NCBI GenBank assembly: GCA_002381565.1
Contig: DFWZ01000028.1
Location: forward strand, 51,673-56,872
Reading direction: 5' to 3'
Length of the DNA stretch: 5,200 nucleotides
Source: Gallionella sp. UBA4121
Lineage (GTDB): Bacteria; Pseudomonadota; Gammaproteobacteria; Burkholderiales; Gallionellaceae
In this document: positions 1 to 5,167 of the stretch, one piece after another
How the letters are laid out: each line of letters starts with the position of its first letter
How positions within the stretch are numbered: position 1 is the stretch's first letter
The notes under the pieces: generated by a model
Database searches by the model: none
Told to the model about the DNA's origin: nothing
The model's input: only the letters and a program-made list of their open reading frames with translations
Position numbers and translations under genes: made by a program

Positions 1-261
1 GATCCTGCAAGCCGTGAGGCGCAATGCGGCGATGCACCAGTACAGCTGAGCGCACGCGAGTTTGCGCTGTTGCATGCTCTGTTGCTGCGTCCCGGTGCGA
101 TACTCACAAGAGACGAACTGGAAGAGCGTATTTATGGATGGAACGAAGAAGTGGAAAGCAATGCCGTCGATTTCCTGATTCACGCCGTGCGCAAGAAGCT
201 GGGCGCAGACGTTATAAAAAACGTGCGCGGTGCGGGCTGGATGGTGGAAAAACCGCGATGA
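1..261 (+). CDS. OmpR/PhoB-family response regulator, C-terminal DNA-binding domain (5' end outside the window)
   Basis: Only the last 86 codons are present, reading in frame from base 1 to the TGA at 259-261. They hold nearly all of a winged-helix effector domain: the start of the domain (LSAREFALLHALL), the loop RPGAILTRDELEERIYG, the recognition-helix region SNAVDFLIHAVRKKLG and the wing VRGAGWMV. This pattern, especially the WNEEVESNAV stretch, is typical of QseB/PmrA-type regulators. The receiver domain with the phosphorylated Asp (roughly 130-140 residues) would lie upstream and is not seen. The protein should bind DNA repeats as a dimer when phosphorylated by the kinase encoded next to it. 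The stop codon overlaps the kinase start (ATGA), so the two genes are almost certainly cotranscribed and translationally coupled. Family assignment is secure; the target genes are unknown. Confidence 0.93.
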   Translation, partial: DPASREAQCGDAPVQLSAREFALLHALLLRPGAILTRDELEERIYGWNEEVESNAVDFLIHAVRKKLGADVIKNVRGAGWMVEKPR

Positions 262-1556
262 AACGTTCCTTGCAACGCCACCTCTCACTGGTATTGGGTA
301 CGGCCATCCTGATCGCGGGTCTTCTGGCCGCAGTGGCATCCTTTGGTCTCGCGTATCAGGAAGCGAAAGAGTTTCAGGACGACATGCTAAGGCAGATCGC
401 CATGCTTACACCTGGAGGCGCCACCGCTGCATTAACTTTGCAGCAAATGGATATAAACAATGACGGGATCAGTGACCCGGACTCTCGCGTCACGATCTAT
501 CGATTGCCCAGCGTTAGCGCTCCCGCCTGGCTCAAAAGCGACTTGTCGCCTGGACTGCATACACTAAACACAGGGACTGAGCAGATGCGTGTTTTTGTGC
601 GTGGCGGACAAACTCGCACGGTCGTGGTACAGCCCACCGAAGCGCGTGATGAAATCGCTGTCAATAGCGCACTGCGCACCCTGATTCCTTTGCTGCTTCT
701 GCTGCCTATTCTGATATGGCTGATTGTGCGCATTGTGCGCAGTCAACTGGCACCCGTCGCCCAGTTGGCCAGGCGTCTGGATGAGCAGTCGGCACATCAC
801 CCACGCCAGTTGCCAAGCGATGATCTGCCGCAGGAAATTACCCCTTTTGTGCACGCCATCAATCGTTTGCTGGAACGGATAAATCAGCTGATGGGGCAGC
901 AAAGGCGTTTCATTGCCGATGCAGCCCATGAACTCAGAAGCCCACTTACCGCGCTGTCGATACAGTCACAGAATCTGATGCAGGCAGGATCGCCGGAAGC
1001 GATGCGTGAACGCATATCACCCTTGCAGGATGGCATTGAGCGTGCGAGGCATCTGACCGAGCAACTGCTCAGTCTTGCCAGAACACAGGCTGACGCGCGC
1101 GAACCAGTCGTGACCAATGTCTCGGCAATGGCGCGCGAATTGATAGCAGAATACCTGCCGCTTAGCGATGCCCGGCAGATTGATCTTGGGCTTGATGAAA
1201 TAGCCCCCCTTTCATTGCATGCCGAACCCGATGCGCTGCGCATCATCCTCAGGAACGCGCTGGAAAATGCGCTGAAATACACGCCTGAAGGAGGTGAAGT
1301 GACGCTGCGTTTAATCCCGGAAGACGGCAGTGCAATCATTGAAATTGTCGACACCGGCCCTGGGATTCCAGTCGCGGAACGTGAGCGTGTATTCGATCCA
1401 TTTTACCGGATGCCGGGAACCGCTGGTATTGGTAGCGGGCTTGGCCTGGCAATCGCAAGGGAAGCAGCGATCCGCCTGGGCGGGAGCGTGAGTTTGCATG
1501 AACGCGAGAATGGTTGCGGACTTGTTTTTCGTTACCAGCAAATGCGTAATAAATGA
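258..1556 (+). CDS. Two-component sensor histidine kinase, QseC/PmrB-like
   Basis: Inner-membrane kinase of 432 residues that would autophosphorylate and pass phosphate to the regulator encoded just upstream. Order seen: TM1 about residues 9-33; periplasmic sensor of about 104 residues, resembling the 2CSK_N domain (YQEAKEFQDDML near its start); TM2 about 140-160; HAMP-like linker to about 210; dimerisation/H-box AAHELRSPLTAL with the phospho-acceptor His224; N-box RNALENALKYTP (Asn333/Asn337); G1 box DTGPGI (365-370); F-box VFDPFYR; G2 box GSGLGLAIA (392-400). All kinase motifs are intact and the length is normal for QseC/PmrB. I chose the ATG at 258 because it makes the ATGA overlap and leads straight into TM1. 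The frame is open upstream to 24, but there it lies across the regulator and is an artefact. The signal sensed is not known; the sensor carries DINNDGISD at 65-73, like a calcium-binding loop. Confidence 0.95.
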   Translation: MKRSLQRHLSLVLGTAILIAGLLAAVASFGLAYQEAKEFQDDMLRQIAMLTPGGATAALTLQQMDINNDGISDPDSRVTIYRLPSVSAPAWLKSDLSPGLHTLNTGTEQMRVFVRGGQTRTVVVQPTEARDEIAVNSALRTLIPLLLLLPILIWLIVRIVRSQLAPVAQLARRLDEQSAHHPRQLPSDDLPQEITPFVHAINRLLERINQLMGQQRRFIADAAHELRSPLTALSIQSQNLMQAGSPEAMRERISPLQDGIERARHLTEQLLSLARTQADAREPVVTNVSAMARELIAEYLPLSDARQIDLGLDEIAPLSLHAEPDALRIILRNALENALKYTPEGGEVTLRLIPEDGSAIIEIVDTGPGIPVAERERVFDPFYRMPGTAGIGSGLGLAIAREAAIRLGGSVSLHERENGCGLVFRYQQMRNK

Positions 1557-1808
1557 AACGGGAACAAACGTAACATGTAAAAAAGGAGCTGTTTGCGAAA
1601 AATTTCCAATAGCGGGTTTGGATTCTTTCTGTATGTCATGAGTATCTATCTGGAAACGCGAAGTTCCGGAATGTCTCGCTTGCCGGCATTCGTGAGCGGC
1701 TGGTTCGGAGCAGGCCAAATAATTGACCTGAAAAAAACACCGAGTGCAGCTTACAGGCGTTGTATTATCGAAGCCGGCCATCGGGAATGTGCCATAACCG
1801 GAACTTCA

Positions 1809-1834
1809 ACCCCCCTCCGAATTTTACCCCCCTC
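1809..1834. repeat. Two direct copies of ACCCCCCTC, 17 bp apart
   Basis: ACCCCCCTC occurs at 1809-1817 and again at 1826-1834, separated by CGAATTTT. The repeat is exact over nine bases, which is notable in a moderate-GC intergenic stretch. It could be a pair of binding half-sites or chance; the function is unknown. Confidence 0.5.
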
Positions 1835-1854
1835 ATCGAAGAATGCTCAGGCCG

Positions 1855-1870
1855 AAATGCATATGCATTT
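1855..1870. promoter_or_regulatory. Perfect 16-bp palindrome, possible operator
   Basis: AAATGCATATGCATTT reads the same on both strands, with no mismatch and no spacer. It ends seven bases before a weak promoter-like pair (TTGTTC 1878-1883 and TAGATT 1901-1906). Perfect dyads of this size are typical binding sites for dimeric regulators. Which protein binds here, and which transcript it controls, is not visible; the nearest downstream gene begins about 350 bp away. Confidence 0.4.
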
Positions 1871-2132
1871 AGTCATATTGTTCTTGGTCTGAAAGCAGCA
1901 TAGATTACCGTTCAGTTATTTCCCCATTGGGTTTAAAAATCTGTGACTGCTTTAGCTCGTTTATTTTGAGTGGTTCAAGGGCGGCTGTGTGCTGCCTGTC
2001 GAGGTGTAGAATGGATCGCGAGAAAGCTGACGGTCGTGACAAGCAACAATGTGCCACAACCGGCCATGAACAAAATTCCCGGGCATCCTTAATGCCGCAG
2101 CAGTTATTCCGGCTGGGAAAGCTGATTTGAAG

Positions 2133-2146
2133 GTACGTTACCGTAC
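2133..2146. promoter_or_regulatory. GTACG-TTAC-CGTAC inverted repeat upstream of csbD
   Basis: Two exact 5-bp arms (2133-2137 and 2142-2146) flank a 4-bp centre, about 76 bp before the csbD start. The position suits an operator or activator site for the csbD promoter. The shape resembles sites of small dimeric regulators such as the TetR type, but that is inference. No convincing -35/-10 pair could be fixed next to it. Confidence 0.45.
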
Positions 2147-2222
2147 AGATTGGCGGCAACATTACGTTCAATACTGAGTTTCCGCAGGTAGAGCCTGTCA
2201 ATTTTGATAAAGGAATACGGAA

Positions 2223-2408
2223 ATGAACAAAGATCAAGTCAAAGGTGTTTTAAAAGATATCGCTGGTAAATTGCAAGAAGATGCTGGAAAACTGGTCGGC
2301 AACAAAGAGCAGCAAGTCAAAGGTCTCAACAAACAAATATCCGGAAAAGCCGAAAAAGTCTATGGTGATGCAAAGGAAGTAATCAAGGATACAACCAAGC
2401 ATTCTTGA
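2223..2408 (+). CDS. CsbD-family stress-response protein
   Basis: A 61-residue, very hydrophilic, lysine-rich protein. The start MNKDQVKG, the repeated G-K pattern (AGKLQEDAGKLVGNKEQQVKG) and the ISGKAEKVYGDAKE end match the CsbD-like family closely, at its usual length of about 60-70 residues. It has no signal peptide or membrane segment, so it should be cytoplasmic. Members are small, helical or partly disordered proteins induced by general stress (named for a sigma-B-controlled gene of Bacillus); the molecular function is not established. The ATG at 2223 is preceded by AAAGGA at 2209-2214, eight bases away. The gene appears to be a single-gene transcript: an inverted repeat lies upstream at 2133-2146 and a strong terminator follows 16 bases after the stop codon. 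Family call is firm. Confidence 0.95.
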   Translation: MNKDQVKGVLKDIAGKLQEDAGKLVGNKEQQVKGLNKQISGKAEKVYGDAKEVIKDTTKHS

Positions 2409-2424
2409 AGTGGCGATAACAAAT

Positions 2425-2446
2425 GGCCGCTGCGCGCGGCCTTTTT
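2425..2446 (+). terminator. Rho-independent terminator of csbD
   Basis: GGCCGC (2425-2430) and GCGGCC (2436-2441) form a perfect six-pair GC stem with a five-base loop, followed at once by TTTTT (2442-2446). It begins 16 bases after the csbD stop and separates csbD from the lipoprotein gene. Confidence 0.9.
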
Positions 2447-2536
2447 CAGTCTGTTACAAGAATTAAGCCTCAGCTTTAGCCTTGCAAATTCAGCAAGCCC
2501 GGAGGCCCTCATTCTTGCCATCACCAGGAGATACAA

Positions 2537-2731
2537 ATGATGAAACTCGAAAAACCCATTTGCACAGCCGTCGTCATGAGTGCGTTGATTGTGGCGCTGG
2601 CTGGCTGCCAGAAACCGGAAGGCCCGGCAGAGCATGCAGGCAAGGAAGTCGACAAAACGGTAGAGAAGGCCGGCAAGCAAATTGAAAAAGCCGGTGACAA
2701 CATCCATGATGCGGCAAAAGGCAAGAAGTAA
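2537..2731 (+). CDS. Small outer-membrane-type lipoprotein with a heptad-repeat helix
   Basis: A 64-residue protein. Residues 1-24 form a lipoprotein signal: basic start (MMKLEK), hydrophobic stretch (about 8-22) and lipobox LAGC with the lipidated Cys24. Gln at position +2 gives no inner-membrane retention (Asp) signal, so the outer membrane is likely. The mature 41 residues are highly charged. Val38, Val42, Ala45, Ile49, Ala52 and Ile56 fall in strict 4-3 spacing, and EKAGKQI/EKAGDNI is a tandem heptad, so a coiled-coil or amphipathic helix is expected. The protein ends GKK. AGGAG at 2526-2530, six bases before the ATG, supports the start; a second ATG follows directly. It resembles small entericidin-like or helical lipoproteins annotated as hypothetical; the function is unknown. 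It is separated from csbD by a terminator, so it has its own promoter. Confidence 0.85.
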   Translation: MMKLEKPICTAVVMSALIVALAGCQKPEGPAEHAGKEVDKTVEKAGKQIEKAGDNIHDAAKGKK

Positions 2732-2859
2732 GTGTTTGGCAAAGCGGGCATGAGCGCTGACAAAATCCAGTTTGAGGTATTGTTTTCATAGTCAATGCGC
2801 CATCTTGCATCTCTAATAAAAGTTGTATTTAGAAATTGAATCCACCTGGTGTAACCACC

Positions 2860-4224
2860 ATGCCTTTTGTGAGTCTCAACCCGAACACCAATCAAGTGAT
2901 TCAGGCACATGTCTGTTGGGATATTAATCGTTTGGAGTCCGCACTGGAAAAAGCCCACAGCGCGCAGCAAATATGGGCGCAAACGACTTTTGTCCTGCGC
3001 GCCGAAATGTTGCGTAATGCGGCAACTCAGTTGCGCGCACAGCATGACCAATATGCGACTCTCATCACTCAGGAAATGGGCAAGCCGTTGCGCGAAGCGC
3101 GCGCCGAAGTCGAAAAGTGCGCCAGTGTTTGCGAATACTATGCGCAACATGTCGGGGAATTCTTACGCGTCGAGCCGTTGGAATCGGATGCCGGCAAAAG
3201 TTATGTCGCATATTACCCGCTGGGTGTGGTGCTTGCCATCATGCCGTGGAACTTTCCTTTCTGGCAAGTATTTCGCGCCGCAATTCCGGCCCTGATGGCG
3301 GGCAATGCGGTGGCATTGAAACATGCGCCGAGTGTGCCGAAGTGCGCGCTTGCAATGGAAGCAATCTTCCTCGATTGCGGTTTGCCGGAAGGGATGTTTA
3401 CGAACCTGATGATTGAGGTCGAGCAAGTAGCCGACGCAATCGCCAGTCCGCATATACATGCAGTCACGCTCACCGGATCGGAAGCCGCAGGGCGCAAAGT
3501 GGCGGCGTGCGCTGGTCAGCATCTAAAAAAATGCGTGCTGGAATTGGGCGGCTCCGATCCATTCATCGTGCTGCACGACGCGGATTTGGAATTGGCCGTC
3601 AATATGGCGGTGACCTCGCGTTTTTTAAATTGCGGGCAATCGTGCATCGCGGCCAAACGCTTCATCGTCGTGCCGGAAATCGCGGATGAATTCCTGCACC
3701 GGCTCAAAACCAAAGTAGAAGCGCTCAGGCTAGGCGACCCGATGATTGAGGCCACGCAAATCGGCCCCATGGCGCGCCTCGATCTGCGTGAATCATTGCA
3801 TAATCAAGTCACCTGCTCCATCGCGCAAGGCGCAGTGGCGGTGACCGGATGCAAGCCGGTGGAACGCGAAGGATTTTTCTATCAACCATCGATTCTGGAT
3901 CATGTCACTGCCAAAACATGCGCCTACCAGGAAGAGCTGTTCGGTCCGGTGGCAATCGTGATCCGTGCTGCGAGCGAGGAAGATGCGCTGCGCATCGCTA
4001 ACGAAACTCGCTTCGGGCTTGGCTCATCAATTTGGAGCCGTGACGCGGCGCGCGCCGAACAGTTGGTGGCACGAATTCAGGCTGGCTGCACCTTCATTAA
4101 CGGCATGGTCAAATCCGATCCGCGTTTGCCATTCGGCGGCGTGAAGGCTTCGGGCTACGGGCGAGAGTTATCAAAGTTGGGGATGCATGAATTCGTGAAC
4201 GCAAAGACTGTGTGGATCAGATAG
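2860..4224 (+). CDS. sad: NAD(P)-dependent succinate-semialdehyde dehydrogenase (Sad/YneI type)
   Basis: Cytosolic aldehyde dehydrogenase of 454 residues that would oxidise succinate semialdehyde to succinate, the last step of GABA-type breakdown into the TCA cycle. Signature parts are intact: MPWNFPFWQ with the oxyanion Asn131; cofactor-binding Lys154 (ALKHAPSVP); TGSEAAGRK (206-213); general base Glu228 in CVLELGGSDPF; catalytic Cys262 in NCGQSCIAAKRF; EELFGPV with Glu359; LPFGGVKASGYGREL near the C-terminus. Phrases such as LGGSDPFIVL, GPMAR and the FGGVK..GRELS..G.HEF ending closely match E. coli Sad, as I remember that sequence. I chose the ATG at 2860 (MPFVSLNPNT), which matches where the family begins; a TTG at 2836 would add eight residues. 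Neither start has a clear Shine-Dalgarno. No partner such as a GABA transaminase is in view, so the exact substrate is inferred. Confidence 0.92.
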   Translation: MPFVSLNPNTNQVIQAHVCWDINRLESALEKAHSAQQIWAQTTFVLRAEMLRNAATQLRAQHDQYATLITQEMGKPLREARAEVEKCASVCEYYAQHVGEFLRVEPLESDAGKSYVAYYPLGVVLAIMPWNFPFWQVFRAAIPALMAGNAVALKHAPSVPKCALAMEAIFLDCGLPEGMFTNLMIEVEQVADAIASPHIHAVTLTGSEAAGRKVAACAGQHLKKCVLELGGSDPFIVLHDADLELAVNMAVTSRFLNCGQSCIAAKRFIVVPEIADEFLHRLKTKVEALRLGDPMIEATQIGPMARLDLRESLHNQVTCSIAQGAVAVTGCKPVEREGFFYQPSILDHVTAKTCAYQEELFGPVAIVIRAASEEDALRIANETRFGLGSSIWSRDAARAEQLVARIQAGCTFINGMVKSDPRLPFGGVKASGYGRELSKLGMHEFVNAKTVWIR

Positions 4225-4458
4225 GGTGGAAAACGCGCGTAGCGAAGTTTCGAGCTTGCGGCCTAAACTTAGCACCTGATGGAACGACTGGTGAGGAGTT
4301 ATACACTTTGATGAGAACCAACCCTGTCGTTCCGTCGGCTTCAGCTCCTGATCTGCGTGATACACCAGTCGAATCCGAACGTGACCAGATCAGCCGATAG
4401 CTGTCGGGCGACAGGACCTGCGGAAAATACGTCATCGTCGGCAAATTGGGACTCCGGG
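4225..4458. other. Unassigned junction with clustered inverted repeats
   Basis: Between the dehydrogenase stop and the broken tnpB I find no credible gene. On the minus strand this is where an IS66 tnpC would begin, but none of the frames resembles one. The stretch contains inverted pairs GGAACGAC/GTCGTTCC (4281-4288, 4326-4333), CGACTGGTG/CACCAGTCG (4285-4293, 4363-4371), CTGATCTG/CAGATCAG (4348-4355, 4386-4393) and the near-continuous dyad CTGTCG-GG-CGACAG (4401-4414). It may be a decayed mobile-element end or a structured spacer. Confidence 0.55.
4401..4414. repeat. CTGTCG-GG-CGACAG dyad
   Basis: Exact six-base inverted arms (4401-4406, 4409-4414) around a two-base centre. No T-run follows on either side, so it is not an intrinsic terminator. 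The two-base loop suits a protein-binding dyad better than a hairpin. The role is unknown. Confidence 0.4.
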
Positions 4459-4778
4459 TCAATCTGCCCATAAATCAAAGCCTTCCAGTAACCACTCAAA
4501 TTCCTGACTGCAGATCATTTGCGTGCTTGCTTCGTCATCTCGCGGCCATGCGAATTTCTCCGCTTCCAGACGGTTAACCACAGGCAAAAACCATTGCGAT
4601 GCCAGTACAGCACCTTGAGTTTGTTTCGCTGACGGTTGATGAACACATACAGCGCAGCACCGCACGGGTTAAGCCCCAACTCCTGTTCGACCAATACGCT
4701 TAGCCCGTTGATGGATTTGCGGAAGTCAATCGCCTCGCGGCACAAATAGACATGCTCAATCTCACAGCCTGGATGCAC
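4459..4778 (-). pseudogene. tnpB: IS66 TnpB accessory protein, frameshifted
   Basis: The start is clear IS66 Orf2/TnpB: VYLCREAIDFRKSINGL, LVEQELGLNP, ALYVFINR, KLKVLYWHRNGFCLW (residues about 10-67). After this Trp the frame should continue as NRLEAEKFAWP, and exactly that reads in another frame on to EFEWLLEGFDLWAD and the stop at 4459-4461. One base is missing around 4576-4577, inside the minus-strand sequence TGGTTAACCGTCTG. Joined, the product would be about 106 residues, near the family norm. In the unshifted frame translation runs on to 4515 with an unrelated tail. The start is GTG at 4778 with only a weak ribosome site (GGGAATAA), 41 bases after the tnpA stop. TnpB's biochemical role in IS66 is not well defined. 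Confidence 0.88.
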
Positions 4779-4819
4779 AACTTATTCCCGACACAGCACG
4801 CGCAAGCGCCGCGAGCCAC

Positions 4820-5086
4820 TTAGGTTGTGGCAATTTCCAACCGAAGGCCAGACGGCAACGCCAGTGTGCAGTTGTTTGGACGGAATCCGCCCGGCGCTAT
4901 ACGCAGCGCAACAAATTTACCGGCCGGCAATGGCGCGTCTGTCTTGTCGGATTTCTTCAGTTTGCGCCGCCAGTAATATAGCAACTTCACTGACAGGCCG
5001 TGCCGCCTTGCATATTCACTTGCCGGAATCGCTTCCAACTGGCTCGACGCCACATGCGCCATCCAAAATTCTGCTTCCATTTGCAT
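4820..5086 (-). CDS. tnpA: IS66 TnpA accessory protein (helix-turn-helix)
   Basis: An 88-residue protein with the TnpA/OrfA layout of IS66 elements: FWMAHVASSQLEAIPASEYARRHGLS, then VKLLYYWRRKLKK, a helix-turn-helix of the Tnp_1 type (about residues 7-46), followed by a looser end with FVALRIAPGG and LALPSGLRLEI, also usual for the family. I start it at the ATG at 5086 because GGAGG (5096-5100 on the plus strand as CCTCC) lies nine bases before it. A TTG at 5095 touches that site and is too close. The reading frame is intact, unlike the following tnpB. It probably binds DNA in transposition; alone it should have no mobilising effect. Confidence 0.9.
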   Translation of the reverse strand: MQMEAEFWMAHVASSQLEAIPASEYARRHGLSVKLLYYWRRKLKKSDKTDAPLPAGKFVALRIAPGGFRPNNCTLALPSGLRLEIATT

Positions 5087-5144
5087 TATTGCCAACCTCC
5101 ATATTGAAGGCCGAAATCATGCGGAAATTCAGATCTGGCAACAA

Positions 5145-5167
5145 GCCCGCAGTTTATGGACGCTTAC
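5145..5167 (-). repeat. Terminal inverted-repeat end of the IS66 element
   Basis: On the minus strand the sequence from 5167 begins GTAAGCGTCCATAAACTG. IS66-family ends begin GTAA, commonly GTAAGCG, and this lies about 65 bases before tnpA, where the element's left end belongs. The partner copy is not in the window, so the exact repeat length cannot be set. The bases just outside (5168-5175, AAATAACT) would be one copy of the usual 8-bp target duplication; no second copy was found. Confidence 0.7.

Larger units (their letters stand above)
1557..2222. other. Long gene-free interval between the kinase and csbD
   Basis: No reading frame here has a recognisable protein. I see no U-tailed hairpin after the kinase stop. 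The interval holds a C-rich direct repeat (1809-1817 and 1826-1834), a 16-bp palindrome (1855-1870), a weak sigma70-like promoter (TTGTTC 1878-1883, 17-bp spacer, TAGATT 1901-1906), a small hairpin GGCAT-CCTTA-ATGCC (2082-2096) inside TTCCC/GGGAA arms (2076-2080, 2115-2119), and an inverted repeat (2133-2146) before csbD. It is long enough to hide a small RNA or a decayed gene; neither can be shown by eye. Confidence 0.6.
4459..5167 (-). mobile_element. IS66-family insertion sequence remnant (tnpA, broken tnpB, no tnpC)
   Basis: Read on the minus strand, the order is terminal end (5167 inward), tnpA, tnpB, which is the standard start of an IS66 element. Full IS66 elements are about 2-3 kb and carry a large DDE transposase gene, tnpC, after tnpB. 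Here tnpC is absent from the next 230 bases, where the dehydrogenase gene is reached instead, and tnpB has a frameshift. The right-hand end matches the family pattern (GTAAGCG...), but no matching opposite end is visible in the window, so the left limit given is only the end of recognisable IS66 coding sequence. The element cannot transpose by itself. Confidence 0.85.

Noticed and set aside
24..257. Extension of the kinase frame upstream of its ATG
   Set aside because: It overlaps the in-frame, clearly conserved DNA-binding domain of the response regulator. The extension is Arg/Cys-rich and lacks family similarity, whereas the ATG at 258 leads directly into TM1.
1593..1892. 99-codon frame with a TTG start and AAGGAG four bases before it
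   Set aside because: The ribosome-site match is tempting, but the protein resembles no family, has no domain or consistent composition, and its end runs through the C-rich repeat and the palindrome. Chance is more likely.
1905..2237. 110-codon minus-strand frame over the csbD upstream region
   Set aside because: It crosses the csbD ribosome site and start, and the product has no recognisable motif.
2521..3150. 209-codon minus-strand frame across the lipoprotein and dehydrogenase start
   Set aside because: It lies opposite two well-supported genes and has no family resemblance; a shadow frame.
4212..4400. 62-codon plus-strand frame starting inside the dehydrogenase end
   Set aside because: No ribosome site, no similarity, and it runs through the inverted-repeat cluster.
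4217..4471. 84-codon minus-strand frame considered as a tnpC start
   Set aside because: It lacks any feature of the IS66 transposase N-terminus, overlaps the end of tnpB, and reads on into the dehydrogenase stop region.
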